A stretch of 64,000 bases of DNA from Brevibacterium sp. 'Marine' (GTDB lineage Bacteria; Actinomycetota; Actinomycetes; Actinomycetales; Brevibacteriaceae): contig NZ_CP051626.1 in assembly GCF_012844365.1 (NCBI RefSeq), positions 558,001-622,000 on the forward strand, in the 5' to 3' direction. A program made the position numbers and the translations under genes. Below are positions 1 through 12,130 of this stretch, in pieces; position 1 is the first letter of the stretch; each line of letters opens with the position of its first letter. The notes below the pieces were generated by a model, which was not told the DNA's origin, searched no databases, and saw only the letters and a list, made by a program, of their open reading frames with translations.

Positions 1-209
1 CCCCGGCAGTGGTCAAGACGAAGTTCGCCACCGCGCTGTACGAGGGCAGGGAGGAGGAGGTCGCGTCCGCGTACCCGGTCAAACGCCTCGGGACTCCCGA
101 GGACATCGCCGGTGCCGTCGCCTATCTCGCGTCGGACGACGCCGATTGGATCACCGCCCAGGTGCTCACCGCCGATGGAGGAGTCGTCACCGCCGGCGGC
201 AGCGCCTGA
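1..209 (+). CDS. SDR oxidoreductase, C-terminal end only (cut by window start)
   Basis: The reading frame is open from the first bases to a TGA at 207-209, so only about 68 C-terminal residues are visible. They carry the standard short-chain dehydrogenase ending: a PAVVKT segment, then [15 protein letters not shown], then the terminal DGG motif. The stretch is about 70% identical to the end of the complete SDR at 2868-3647, so the two are paralogues lying 3 kb apart around the TetR gene and the acyl-CoA synthetase gene. Role by family: NAD(P)-dependent oxidation or reduction of a hydroxy- or ketoacyl substrate, probably in the same pathway as the downstream operon (inference). The active site and cofactor motif lie outside the window. 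Confidence 0.85.
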   Translation, partial: PAVVKTKFATALYEGREEEVASAYPVKRLGTPEDIAGAVAYLASDDADWITAQVLTADGGVVTAGGSA

Positions 210-219
210 GGGGCACGCG

Positions 220-861
220 CTACCTCACCGGGAGGCCGGCGGCATGGGCGCAGATCTCGCCATAGCGCCTGGCTACGCCAGCAGGATCAAGCTCACCGCC
301 GGCCCGGTACCACTGCGAGACGCCCGTGCAGATCGTCGTGATCGCACGTGAGGCGTCCCGCGGGAACTCCGTGGTGAAGCTGCCGTCGGCAACGCACTCC
401 TCGACCACCTCGTCGAGGAGTTTCTGCTGTCGGTCACGAGCAGCGATATGAGCATCCCGGTGCTGATCTTTCAGCGCTCGGATCTCGCTGAATGCGATGA
501 AGGCGAGTTCGGACTGGTGTGCGTGGAAGAGCAGCAGGCATTCGATGAGTCTGTCGAATCGTGCGGTCGGCTCCTGCCCGCCGTCGGCGAGAGCGGCGAC
601 GCTGCGCTGCCATAGGTCCTCCATCGCCAGCCGGTCGATCTCGGCGAGGATCGCATGCTTCGACGCGAAGTGGTGATAGAGACCGGGCACTGACAGGCCG
701 GCCGCACCGGCGAGCTGACGGATGCTCGTGCCGTGGAATCCGCCTTTGACGAAGCTGTCGAGCGCGGACTGAAGGATCGGCGAAAGCAACGGCGCATCGT
801 AGTCGCGCCAGTCGGTCGAAGGTGCGTTGCTCACGAGTCGTCCCTGCCTGCTCAGTGTCAC
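220..861 (-). CDS. TetR/AcrR-family transcriptional repressor
   Basis: Up to 213 residues. The N-terminal third has a TetR helix-turn-helix: a SALDSFVKGGFHGTSIRQLA segment followed by GLSVPGLYHHFASKHAIL. The rest is a helical ligand-binding domain with no motif I can tie to a ligand. The 861 start is the longest option; a GTG about 11 codons in (VSNAPSTDW) is also plausible. The gene is divergent from the acyl-CoA synthetase gene, and an 18-bp operator-like palindrome lies between them at 1015-1032. By analogy with fatty-acid and phenylacetate TetR regulators it probably senses an acyl-CoA intermediate and represses the operon (inference). Confidence 0.88.
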   Translation of the reverse strand: MTLSRQGRLVSNAPSTDWRDYDAPLLSPILQSALDSFVKGGFHGTSIRQLAGAAGLSVPGLYHHFASKHAILAEIDRLAMEDLWQRSVAALADGGQEPTARFDRLIECLLLFHAHQSELAFIAFSEIRALKDQHRDAHIAARDRQQKLLDEVVEECVADGSFTTEFPRDASRAITTICTGVSQWYRAGGELDPAGVARRYGEICAHAAGLPVR

Positions 862-1014
862 TGTCGTCTCATCCCTAATCTACGGCCATTCTCGTCCGGC
901 GGGTCCCTTTGGTCGCCGAGATATCCCTTCGCCTGTTGATTCTCCTAAGCCGCCGAGGCATCTCCTTCGTCTGCCCTTGCGCCCGACCATCGTGTGACCT
1001 ACGATACAGAACTA

Positions 1015-1032
1015 ACCGAGCGAGCGCTCGGT
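1015..1032. promoter_or_regulatory. Probable TetR operator (18-bp palindrome)
   Basis: The sequence ACCGAGCGAGCGCTCGGT pairs with its own complement at 8 of 9 positions; only the central dinucleotide breaks symmetry. It lies between the divergent TetR gene and the acyl-CoA synthetase gene, 52 bp before the preferred ATG. The CCGAnCG...CGnTCGG layout is typical of actinobacterial TetR operators for acyl-CoA catabolism. Confidence 0.7.
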
Positions 1033-1083
1033 CGGGCCGCGGGGAACCGGCTCGGTCCAGACATGATGAAGGGCGACAGTCAG

Positions 1084-2829
1084 ATGGCAGCCGACAACAC
1101 CTCCACCGCTACGCAGCACGTGTGGACGCGGCTTTACCCCGCCGGAGTAGGCGAGGCGACGGAGATCCACGACAAGTCCACTGCCCATGCGTGGAATGCC
1201 CGCGTCGAGGCCCACCCTGACCAGACCGCCGTGACCTATCGCGGCCGCACATTCACTACCACCGACATCGACCGTGAGGCCGAAGCGCTCGCCGCCGGGT
1301 TCCTCGCCCGCGGCCTGCAGAAATCGAGCATCGTCGGCGTCTACCTCCAGAACGTCCCGCAGTTCGCCGTCGCACTGCTGGCGGCGTGGAAGGTCGGCAT
1401 CGTCCCTCTCGTCCTCAATCCCATGTACCGCGGTCGCGAACTGCGCGAGCTCATAGACGATTCGTCCGCCTCGGCGATCATCTGCGACGAAGCAGATCTC
1501 GGCCAGGCTCGCGAGACCCTCACCGGCAGCTCGCTGACTTGGGTGCTCACGACCGATGACGACGAATACGACTGCGACCCTGCTGACTTCACCGGCGATG
1601 CCAAGGCGGCAGCCTCCCGTGAGTCAGAGGCCACCCTCGCCGAGGCGACCCCCGCCGAGTCCGGGATCGCCGTCGACGCGTGGGGTCCCTTCCTCGACTC
1701 CCACCGCAGCGACGTTCCCAGTCACCGCACCGAACTGCTGCCCGGACTCGATGACTCCGCCCTGCTCACCTACACATCCGGCACCACCGGACCGGCCAAG
1801 GGCGCCGTCGGCACCCACCGCAATGTGCTTGCCGTGGCCCGGTCGTACGGAGCGTGGATGAACCTCGGCGAAGGCGACGTCATGCTCGCCATCGCCCCGC
1901 TCTTCCACATCACCGGAGCCGTCGCCTGCGCGGCGACCTCGCTGATCTTTCCGATCACGCTCGACTTCATCGGCCGCGTCAACGCGGACAAGATCGTCAC
2001 CGCCATCCGCGATGACAAGGTCACTGTGACAATCGGCTCGATCACCGTCTACAACGCCCTGCTTGAACATGAGTCCGCGACCGCCGAGGATCTGCAGGAC
2101 ATTCGCTACCTCTACTCCGGTGGAGCCCCCGTGCCTCCGGCCACGGTCGAGCGCTTCCGGAACCGGTTCGGTCATTACATCCACAACATCTACGGAATGA
2201 CCGAAACTGCCTCGGCGGTCATCGGAGTCCCGCCGAACACCGAAGCCCCTGTCGACCCGGCCACCGACACCCTGGCCATCGGCGTGCCGTTCCCCGGACT
2301 CGAAGCCCGCATCGTCGACATCTCCGACGGGACCGTCGTCACCGATTCCATCGCCGGCGAACTCGAACTGCGCGGACCCCAGATCACGCCCGGCTACTTG
2401 GGCAAACCTGAGGCCGATGAGGCGGCTTTCGACGACGGCTGGCTGCGCACCGGCGATGTCGGAGTCATGGACGCCGCCGGCTGGATCTACCTCGTCGACC
2501 GCATCAAGGACCAGATCAACGCCTCCGGCTACAAAGTGTGGCCGCGCGAGGTCGAAGACGTCCTCTACGAACACCCAGCTGTGCTCGAAGCCGCCGTCGT
2601 CGGTCAGCCCGACGACTACCGCGGCGAAACTGTCGTCGCCTACGTCTCCCTGCGCGCCGGACAGCGCGCCAGCGCCGAGGAGCTCATCACCTTCACGAAA
2701 GAACGGCTTGCCGCCTACAAATACCCACGCACCGTCCACGTCATGTCCGACCTGCCCAAAACACACACCGGAAAGATCCAACGCCGACTGCTGCGCGACT
2801 CCGGAAAAGAAGCAGCGTCGAACAAATAG
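1084..2829 (+). CDS. AMP-dependent acyl-CoA synthetase (FadD-like)
   Basis: ANL-superfamily ligase that activates a carboxylic acid to its CoA thioester with ATP. The P-loop-like adenylation motif YTSGTTGPAKGA is near residue 230. YGMTE (A5) and the WLRTGDVG (A7) and KDQINASGYKVWPREVE (A8) motifs follow in order, and the C-terminus has the catalytic-lysine motif THTGKIQRR. I chose ATG 1084 (581 aa) because GAAGGG at 1068-1073 sits at ribosome-binding distance; ATGs at 1063 and 1066 are in frame too. It is the first gene of a + strand operon. A linker near residues 170-210 is Ala/Glu-rich and poorly conserved in appearance. The acid is not identifiable from sequence; the neighbours suggest a hydroxy- or keto-acid (inference). 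Confidence 0.93.
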   Translation: MAADNTSTATQHVWTRLYPAGVGEATEIHDKSTAHAWNARVEAHPDQTAVTYRGRTFTTTDIDREAEALAAGFLARGLQKSSIVGVYLQNVPQFAVALLAAWKVGIVPLVLNPMYRGRELRELIDDSSASAIICDEADLGQARETLTGSSLTWVLTTDDDEYDCDPADFTGDAKAAASRESEATLAEATPAESGIAVDAWGPFLDSHRSDVPSHRTELLPGLDDSALLTYTSGTTGPAKGAVGTHRNVLAVARSYGAWMNLGEGDVMLAIAPLFHITGAVACAATSLIFPITLDFIGRVNADKIVTAIRDDKVTVTIGSITVYNALLEHESATAEDLQDIRYLYSGGAPVPPATVERFRNRFGHYIHNIYGMTETASAVIGVPPNTEAPVDPATDTLAIGVPFPGLEARIVDISDGTVVTDSIAGELELRGPQITPGYLGKPEADEAAFDDGWLRTGDVGVMDAAGWIYLVDRIKDQINASGYKVWPREVEDVLYEHPAVLEAAVVGQPDDYRGETVVAYVSLRAGQRASAEELITFTKERLAAYKYPRTVHVMSDLPKTHTGKIQRRLLRDSGKEAASNK

Positions 2830-2867
2830 GCACCACTGACAGACAACCACGCAGCACAGGAGAGACA

Positions 2868-3647
2868 TTGAGCGAATCAACGATCGGACGCCGTTTCGAG
2901 GGCCAGGTCGCCCTCGTCACGGGATCGAGCCGCGGCATCGGACTCGGCATCGCCCAGCGGCTGCAGGCCGAAGGTGCGACCGTCGTCCTCACCGCCCGCA
3001 AGCCCGAACCGCTCGCCGAGACCGTCGCCGAATTCCCCGACGGCACCGCGATCGGCATCGCCGGCAAGGCCGATGACCCGGCCCACCGCACCGAGGTCTT
3101 CGACACTATCGCGGAGAAGTACGGCCACCTCGATGTGCTCGTCACGAACGTCGGCATCAACCCCGTGTACGGCGAAACCGTCGACATCGACCTTGATGCC
3201 GCCCGCAAGATCCTCGAGGTCAACGTCCTCGGCACCCTGGCCTGGATCCAGGGGGCCGTCCATCACGAGGGACTGAAGTTCCGGGAGAACAAGGGCCGGA
3301 TTCTGTCCATCTCCTCGGTTGCCGGACAGAGCCCCAGCGAAGGCATCGGCATGTACGGCGTCTCAAAGGCCGCCGTCGCCCACCTCGTGAAGACGCTCGC
3401 CGTCGAACTCGGGCCCGATATCCGCGTCAACGGCATTGCGCCTGCCGTGGTCAAGACCCGCTTCGCCACCGCCCTCTACGAAGGCAAGGAAGAAGAAGTC
3501 ACCGCCGCCTATCCGGCCGGCCGCCTCGGCACTCCCGAGGATATCGGCGCAGCCGCCGCATACCTGACCTCGTCCGATTCTGCCTGGGTCACCGCCCAGA
3601 TTCTCACCGCCGACGGCGGACTCATCACAGCAGGAGGCACAGCATGA
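2868..3647 (+). CDS. SDR family oxidoreductase (3-oxoacyl reductase type)
   Basis: 259-residue classical SDR. The Rossmann motif TGSSRGIG is near residue 18, the NVG strand motif near residue 88, and the catalytic Ser and YGVSK lie in the second half, followed by the PEDIGAAAAYL ending. The start is a TTG at 2868 preceded by CAGGAGAGA; no ATG in this frame gives the full Rossmann fold. The stop overlaps the next start by 4 bp (ATGA), so translation is probably coupled. Family role: interconversion of a hydroxyacyl and ketoacyl group. In the levulinate-type pathway the equivalent enzyme (LvaD) reduces or oxidises the 4-keto/4-hydroxy or 3-hydroxyacyl intermediate; this assignment is inference. 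Confidence 0.92.
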   Translation: MSESTIGRRFEGQVALVTGSSRGIGLGIAQRLQAEGATVVLTARKPEPLAETVAEFPDGTAIGIAGKADDPAHRTEVFDTIAEKYGHLDVLVTNVGINPVYGETVDIDLDAARKILEVNVLGTLAWIQGAVHHEGLKFRENKGRILSISSVAGQSPSEGIGMYGVSKAAVAHLVKTLAVELGPDIRVNGIAPAVVKTRFATALYEGKEEEVTAAYPAGRLGTPEDIGAAAAYLTSSDSAWVTAQILTADGGLITAGGTA

Positions 3648-4903
3648 GCCGAATTCCAGCAGAGGTCGAGGAGCTGCGCCAGCGCACCCGCACCTTTATC
3701 CGCGAGGTCGTCATACCCGCCGAACCCCATCCGGGCGACTACCTCGACGAGGCAGTGCTGACCGACCTCAAGGCCAAAGCCAAGGAAGCCGGCGTCTTCG
3801 CCCCACACGTGCCCACCCAATGGGGCGGCCAGGGCGTGCCGATCGAATTCTGGTCCCCTGTCTTCCAGGAAGCCGGCTACTCGCCGATCGGACCTGCCGT
3901 CCTCAACTGCATGGCCCCTGATGAAGGCAATATGCACATGCTCGAGCAGATCGCCACACAGGAGCAGAAGGAGCAGTTCCTCGCTCCGCTGGCCGCCGGT
4001 GACGTCCGCTCCTCCTTCGCCATGACCGAACCACATCCGGGCACGGGCTCCGACCCGTCGGCGCTGGCGACCCGCGCGGTCAAGGACGGCGACGAGTGGG
4101 TCATCAACGGCGACAAGCGCTTCATCTCCGGGGCTGAGCTGTGCAGCTTCTTCATCGTCATGGCCGCCACCGTCGCCGAGGACTCCGCTGACACCGGCGA
4201 AGGCTCCGGCTCGGCCCAGGCCCGCAAGGGCCAGGCAGCCACGATGTTCCTCGTACCCAAGGACACTCCCGGCGTCAGCGTCGGCCGGTCGATCCACACG
4301 GTCGATCGCACCATCGCCGGCGGTCACCCCTACGTCCACTTCGACGACGTCCGCGTCCCCGCCTCGGCGATCCTCGGCGAACCCGAAAAGGGATTCGCCT
4401 ATGCTCAGGTGCGCCTGGCCCCCGCCCGCCTCACGCACTGCATGCGGTGGCTGGGACTGGCCCGCCGCGCACTGGACACGGCACTCGACCGCGCCGAACA
4501 CCGTGAGGCATTCGGCGACATCCTGGCACGCCAGGGACTCGCCCAGGAGCTCATCGCACAGTCGGTCATCGACATCGAAACCTCGGATGCGATGATCACG
4601 AAGACTTCCGAGGTGCTCGCGACCGACGCGAGTGAAGCGAACTCGCGATCGTCGATCGCGAAGGTCTACTGCTCCGAAGCCGTCTACCGCGTCATCGACC
4701 GCGCCATTCAGATCACCGGCGGCGACGGAGTCTCCGACCAGCTGCCGCTGATCCAGTACCTCAACGACGTCCGCCCGTTCCGCATCTACGACGGCGCCAC
4801 CGAGACACACAAGTTCGCGATCTCCCGTCGCGCTTCGTCGAAACGCCGCAAGGAAGTCGCCGCGGGTGCACCCCGCCTCGACAACGTCGGAGAGGCGCGA
4901 TGA
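3644..4903 (+). CDS. Acyl-CoA dehydrogenase (ACAD10/11 or LvaC-like)
   Basis: 419-residue FAD flavoenzyme. It has the ACAD N-terminal helical region, the FAD-side motif FAMTEPHPGTGSDPS near residue 128, the middle beta domain INGDKRFISGA, and a C-terminal helical domain. Where most ACADs read YEGT with a catalytic Glu, this protein reads IYDGATETHKFAISRR. An Asp-Gly there, with a following H, is like the ACAD10/ACAD11/LvaC branch, which handles 4-phosphorylated acyl-CoAs. A short acidic insertion (EDSADTGEGSGSAQA) interrupts the middle domain. It overlaps both neighbours by 4 bp; the next gene is an APH-type kinase, the usual partner of this branch. Substrate is inferred only. Confidence 0.9.
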   Translation: MSRIPAEVEELRQRTRTFIREVVIPAEPHPGDYLDEAVLTDLKAKAKEAGVFAPHVPTQWGGQGVPIEFWSPVFQEAGYSPIGPAVLNCMAPDEGNMHMLEQIATQEQKEQFLAPLAAGDVRSSFAMTEPHPGTGSDPSALATRAVKDGDEWVINGDKRFISGAELCSFFIVMAATVAEDSADTGEGSGSAQARKGQAATMFLVPKDTPGVSVGRSIHTVDRTIAGGHPYVHFDDVRVPASAILGEPEKGFAYAQVRLAPARLTHCMRWLGLARRALDTALDRAEHREAFGDILARQGLAQELIAQSVIDIETSDAMITKTSEVLATDASEANSRSSIAKVYCSEAVYRVIDRAIQITGGDGVSDQLPLIQYLNDVRPFRIYDGATETHKFAISRRASSKRRKEVAAGAPRLDNVGEAR

Positions 4904-5982
4904 CCGAGAAGCTCGTCGACGTCGTCGACACCGCCGCCGAGGCGCGCGCCCTGACCACGCCGCCGCTGCTCATCATCGACGCCATCACCGACTACCTCGA
5001 CGAACACGGGATGGGCTCCGGCCCCGTCCGCTGGGACCGCATCGGCGAAGGCCAGTCGAACGTGACCTTCCGCATCCGCCGCGACGACATCGACGTGGTG
5101 CTGCGCCGTGGGCCGCGTCCCCCGATCCCGAAGTCGACCCACGACATGGTCCGCGAGGCGAAGATCCAGCAGGTCCTCGGTGCCCAGGACGTGGCCGTGC
5201 CGACCATCCTCCATATCTGCGAGGACGAGTCCGTGCTCGGCGTGCCGTTCTACGTCATGGACTTCGTTCCCGGCACTGTCGTCACCGACACCCTGCCCGA
5301 TTTCCTCGCCGAGGCGGCCGACCGTCGCGTACTCAGCGAAGCCCTCGTCGACCGCCTCGTCGACCTCCACTCCGTCGACGTCTCCATTCCCGCGGTGGCA
5401 GCCCTCGGCCGTCCCGACGGGTACATGCAGCGCCAGGTCAAGCTGTTCGCCTCCCTCTGGGAGAAGAACACTCAACGAGACCTGCCCCAGGTCAGCCGCC
5501 TCGGCGAATGGCTGGCCGCGAACATTCCGGCCGCTCAGCGACACGCGGTCGTCCACGGCGACTATCGGGCCGGGAACGCGATGATCGCCTCGTCCGTGCC
5601 GGTCGAGGTCTCCGCGATCCTCGACTGGGAGATGTCGACGCTCGGCGATCCGCTCGCCGACCTCGGCTACTTCCTCGTCACCTATACCGACGCCGAGCAC
5701 CCGCGCACGGTCATGGACCTCACCCCGGTCACGGCAGGGGAGGGGTTCCTCACCCGATCCGAACTCGCCGCTCGCTATCAGCAGAAGACAGGACTCGATC
5801 TGTCCGACCTGCCCTGGTACGAGGCGTTCGCGCTGTGGAAGGCCGCGATCTTCTCCGAAGCCATCTACACGAGGTGGCTCAACGGCGAAGCACCGGCGGC
5901 CGGTGACTTCACCAGCAACCTCGAAACCGGAGTCCCCGAACTCATCGCAGCCGCCGAAGCCATCGCCGCCACCGTCGTCTGA
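4900..5982 (+). CDS. APH-family phosphotransferase (4-hydroxyacyl-CoA kinase candidate)
   Basis: 360 residues with the aminoglycoside-phosphotransferase/choline-kinase fold. The nucleotide-binding start is GEGQSNVTFRI near residue 47, the catalytic Brenner motif HGDYRAGNAM is near residue 220, and the metal-binding LDWEMSTLGDPLADLGY follows. Stand-alone APH enzymes beside an ACAD and a CoA ligase correspond to LvaA of the levulinate pathway, or to the kinase domain fused to human ACAD10/11, which phosphorylate a 4-hydroxyacyl-CoA. An antibiotic-resistance role is unlikely in this operon. No small LvaB-like partner gene is present. The start overlaps the ACAD stop (ATGA). Confidence 0.87.
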   Translation: MTEKLVDVVDTAAEARALTTPPLLIIDAITDYLDEHGMGSGPVRWDRIGEGQSNVTFRIRRDDIDVVLRRGPRPPIPKSTHDMVREAKIQQVLGAQDVAVPTILHICEDESVLGVPFYVMDFVPGTVVTDTLPDFLAEAADRRVLSEALVDRLVDLHSVDVSIPAVAALGRPDGYMQRQVKLFASLWEKNTQRDLPQVSRLGEWLAANIPAAQRHAVVHGDYRAGNAMIASSVPVEVSAILDWEMSTLGDPLADLGYFLVTYTDAEHPRTVMDLTPVTAGEGFLTRSELAARYQQKTGLDLSDLPWYEAFALWKAAIFSEAIYTRWLNGEAPAAGDFTSNLETGVPELIAAAEAIAATVV

Positions 5983-6078
5983 GGGCGAACTGGAGACAGG
6001 AGGATCCGCACCACCGAGCAGCACCACAGAGATATACAGCACCACCACCACCTCCAATGAAGCAGTGGAAAGGAAGCC

Positions 6079-7368
6079 ATGACCGACACGATCGCAGAGA
6101 CAAAGGTGCCTCTGCAGCTGAAACGGCGATCCGTCGTTGCGAGCACCATCGGCAATATCCTCGAATGGTACGAGTGGAGCGCCTACGCGGTGTTCACGCC
6201 GTTCATCGCGGCCGCCATGTTCAACAGTGAGGACCCGGTCTCCTCCGTCCTCGCAACCCTCGGCGTCTTCGCTGTAGGGTTCCTCATGAGACCCCTGGGC
6301 GGCATCGTGTTCGGCAAGATCGCCGATGTGAAGGGGCGCAAGTTCGTTCTCATCGTCACGATGCTCATCATGGCAGGCGGTTCGTTCCTCATCGCCGTCC
6401 TGCCCACCTACGGACAGATCGGCGTCTTCGCCTCACTGATCCTCCTCCTCATCCGAGTGGCACAGGGCTTCGCCCACGGCGGAGAGTCGGCAACGGCGAA
6501 CTCCTATATCGCCGAGATCGCTCCGGCCCACAAACGCGGTTTCTGGGGCTCCATCGTATTCGTCGCCATCTTCGGCGGTTCGGTGGTCGCCTACACGATC
6601 GGGGGCGTAATCACGAATGTCTTCTCCGAGGCGGCTGTTTCCGATTGGGCATGGAGGATTCCGTTCGCGCTCGGCGGTCTGCTCGCGCTCGTTGCGCTGT
6701 GGATGCGGCGCGGAATGGTCGAAAGCGATGTCTTCGAATCCGATGAAGCGGAAGAAGTTGTCGACCCGACCCCGCTGGATCGCGGCCGTGTGGCTCGTGC
6801 GATCGTCCTCGTCGTGCTCATGACCTCGGGTATCACCGCGGCTCACTACACCTGGACGTCGTACGCGTCGACCTTGGCGATCACCGAACGCGGTATGGAT
6901 GCGCAGACCGCCTACTGGGCGACCGTCGGTGCGCAGATCATCGCACTCGCGTCGCTGCCCTTCTGGGGATCCCTCTCCGACCGGATCGGTCGTCGGCCGG
7001 TGCTCATCGGCTTCGGAGTGCTCATGGCGATCCTGCAGTATCCGCTCATGGGCATGATCACGGACACCGGCTGGACGTTGTTCGTTGCGTCGACGCTGGC
7101 ACTGCTCGTGGTCTCGATGGCAGGAGCCTTGCTGTCGGCAGTCCTGTCCGAGGCCTTCCCGACGAAGGTCCGTACCCAAGGAATCGGGTTTGCATACTCA
7201 GTCTCTGTGGCTGTGTTCGGTGGAACGGCACCGTATCTCAACGGACTGTTCAACTCGCTCGACCTCAGCTGGCTCTCCAGCGGCTGGGTGGTTCTGCTCT
7301 GCCTGGCAACGATCGTCGCCGTGGTCAAGCTGCCCGAGACCAAGGGCAAGGACCTCAACGCGATCTGA
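6079..7368 (+). CDS. MFS transporter, metabolite:H+ symporter (MHS/ProP-like) type
   Basis: 429 residues and about 12 membrane segments. The N-terminus IGNILEWYEWSAYAVFTPF is diagnostic for the MHS branch, which takes up carboxylates and betaines with protons. The conserved loop GKIADVKGRKF follows helix 2, and its repeat SDRIGRRPVL is in the second half. A weak SD (GGAAAGGAAG-like, GGAAAGG at about 6068) precedes ATG 6079. It sits 96 bp after the kinase gene on the same strand and ends the operon. The context points to import of the acid that the operon activates and oxidises (inference). Confidence 0.88.
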   Translation: MTDTIAETKVPLQLKRRSVVASTIGNILEWYEWSAYAVFTPFIAAAMFNSEDPVSSVLATLGVFAVGFLMRPLGGIVFGKIADVKGRKFVLIVTMLIMAGGSFLIAVLPTYGQIGVFASLILLLIRVAQGFAHGGESATANSYIAEIAPAHKRGFWGSIVFVAIFGGSVVAYTIGGVITNVFSEAAVSDWAWRIPFALGGLLALVALWMRRGMVESDVFESDEAEEVVDPTPLDRGRVARAIVLVVLMTSGITAAHYTWTSYASTLAITERGMDAQTAYWATVGAQIIALASLPFWGSLSDRIGRRPVLIGFGVLMAILQYPLMGMITDTGWTLFVASTLALLVVSMAGALLSAVLSEAFPTKVRTQGIGFAYSVSVAVFGGTAPYLNGLFNSLDLSWLSSGWVVLLCLATIVAVVKLPETKGKDLNAI

Positions 7369-7710
7369 ACATCGCAGCGGGACGGGAGAGCCGCCTCGGG
7401 GCGGGCGATCCTGAACTGACCGCACAGAATATGGGTCGCAATCGGATACTGCGGCCCGAATCCAGGTCGCTATCGGATACTTCTGAGCAAGCAGAGGATC
7501 CGATAGCGACCTATTTCTGCATACGCGGCAAGGCGGAGCTGCCGCGGGGAGCTGGGCCTCGCAGCGGTCCGACGAGCGGTCACGGCGAGAGGGCCAGCAG
7601 GGGGTTTGTCGGGGGTGACTTCATTCACTAGAATCGGAGGCGCAGTCTCAGCCGGGGTCCACCGAGGCCCACTTGGCTGTGCGCATAACTTCATACGCCG
7701 CTAAGACAAG
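7369..7710. other. Intergenic stretch between the operon and the glycine riboswitch
   Basis: No gene seen. It holds a 15-bp inverted repeat (7464-7478 with 7498-7512, listed separately). The half-motif GGTCGC(A/T)ATCGGATACT also occurs upstream as a direct repeat, near 7435. The remainder up to the riboswitch shows no recognisable element. Confidence 0.6.
7464..7512. repeat. 15-bp stem inverted repeat (hairpin)
   Basis: AGGTCGCTATCGGAT (7464-7478) is the exact reverse complement of 7498-7512. Between them TTCTG and CAGAG can extend the stem to a loop of about 6 nt. It lies 95 bp after the MFS stop and could end that transcript, but it lacks a clear T tract. Confidence 0.6.
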
Positions 7711-7840
7711 ACGTGGGAGAGCTGCCGCTGTCAGGCCGAACCGAGCCGGGCATCGAGCAGCGCCGTAGGTGCAATTCCCTCCCCGGGAAACTCTCAGGCC
7801 CAGTACCACCGATTGCAGGCATATCTGAAGGGCTCCGGTC
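7711..7840 (+). promoter_or_regulatory. Glycine riboswitch
   Basis: The segment shows the ordered consensus of glycine aptamers. GGGAGAG is at 7715-7721, GCCGTAGGTGCAA at about 7762-7774 (consensus GCCGAAGGnGCAA), AAACTCTCAGGC at 7788-7799, and a following part resembling GGCAxATCTGAAGGGCTC at about 7817-7834. GAGAG of the first block pairs with CTCTC of the third. It lies directly before gcvP, the classic target. One full aptamer with a short second half is visible, not a clear tandem pair. Glycine would switch on cleavage-system expression. Confidence 0.9.
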
Positions 7841-7916
7841 CGACAGATCGGGGAGGACACTCAGCGAACGCTGCGTCCTCCCATCGGTGGACGCGACACC
7901 GACCCTAGGACGGCAA

Positions 7917-10849
<2,933 letters not shown>

Positions 10850-10850
<1 letters not shown>

Positions 10851-12112
10851 TGACCGATCAGACTGCGAACACGCCCAAAGAAACCCCGCTGCACGGCATC
10901 CACGCCGAGCTCGGTGCCTCGTTCACCGATTTCGGCGGCTGGGACATGCCGCTGAAGTACGGTTCGGAACTCGCCGAACACCGTGCCGTGCGTGAGGCCG
11001 CAGGCCTCTTCGACCTCTCCCATATGGGCGAGGTGCGCATCAGCGGAACCGACGCCGCCGCCTTCCTCGACTACGCGCTCGTCGCGAAGTACTCGAAGAT
11101 GAAGATCGGCAAGGCCAAGTACGGAGTCATCGTCAACGAGTCAGGCGGCCTGCTCGACGACCTCATCACCTACCGCATCGGCGACGAGGAGTTCCTCATC
11201 GTCCCCAACGCCTCGAACACGCCCACCGTGGTCGCAGCGCTCAAGGACCGGGTGGAGCACTTCGTCCAGGACGTCGCCCCCGGCTCCGATGTGCGCCTGA
11301 CCGACGAATCCGACGCCACCGCGCTCATCGCCGTGCAGGGCCCGAACTCGGAGGCGATCATCCTGCGCGCCCTCGACGAGTCCGGCCACGGCGAATTCGG
11401 ACCCCGCACCGGTGCCGGAGACCAGGCGAAGGCCCAGGTCACCGACGATGCCAACGGGGGAGCCACCTCGGCGGGGGATGACACCATCACCATCGGTCAG
11501 GCGGTGCGCGACCTGGGGTACTACGCGTGGATGCCGCTGACGATCGCCGGGATCGACCTCATGCTCGCCCGCACCGGATACACCGGTGAGGACGGGTTCG
11601 AGCTCTACATCCCGAACATCGGCGCCACCCGCCTGTGGAACACGCTCGTGACCTCGGGCGCCGACTACGGACTCGTGCCCTGCGGACTGGCCGCGCGCGA
11701 TTCGCTGCGGCTCGAAGCCGGGATGCCGCTCTACGGCAACGAACTCGATGAGAACACCACCCCGTTCGACGCGGGGCTGGGCCGGATGATCGGGTTCAAG
11801 ACGAAGGACGAATTCTTCGCCCGCGAAGCTCTGGCGAAACTCGGTGAGACCGAACCGCCGCGCGTGCTCGTCGGCCTGAGCTCGGAGGGGCGCCGTGCCG
11901 CCCGCTCCGGAGCCGCAGTGTCGATCGACGGCTCCGAGGTCGGCACCGTCACCTCCGGTCAGCCCTCACCGACGCTCGGCCACCCGATCGCCCTGGCCTA
12001 CCTCGACCGGGACCGCGCCGAGGCGGGCACCGCCGTGACCGTGGACATCCGCGGCAAGGCACACGACTTCACCGTCGTCGAACTGCCGTTCTACAAGCGC
12101 CAGGCCCACTGA
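10850..12112 (+). CDS. gcvT: Glycine cleavage system aminomethyltransferase, T-protein
   Basis: 420 residues. It transfers the methylene group from GcvH-bound aminomethyl to tetrahydrofolate and releases ammonia. N-terminal motifs are FGGWDMPLKYG and LFDLSHMGEV; the folate-domain GYTGEDGFELY follows, then LRLEAGMPLYGNEL, with the barrel domain at the end. A 30-40 residue insertion near residue 185 (GAGDQAKAQVTDDANG onward) is Asp/Gly/Ala-rich and unusual compared with the roughly 365-residue family norm. ATG 10850 overlaps the gcvP stop. Confidence 0.96.
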
Positions 12113-12130
12113 GGCTCACCCAAAGTTCAT

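Noticed and set aside
4900..5982. Aminoglycoside resistance gene
   Set aside because: The APH fold is shared; being in an acyl-CoA operon and next to an ACAD favours a metabolic kinase.
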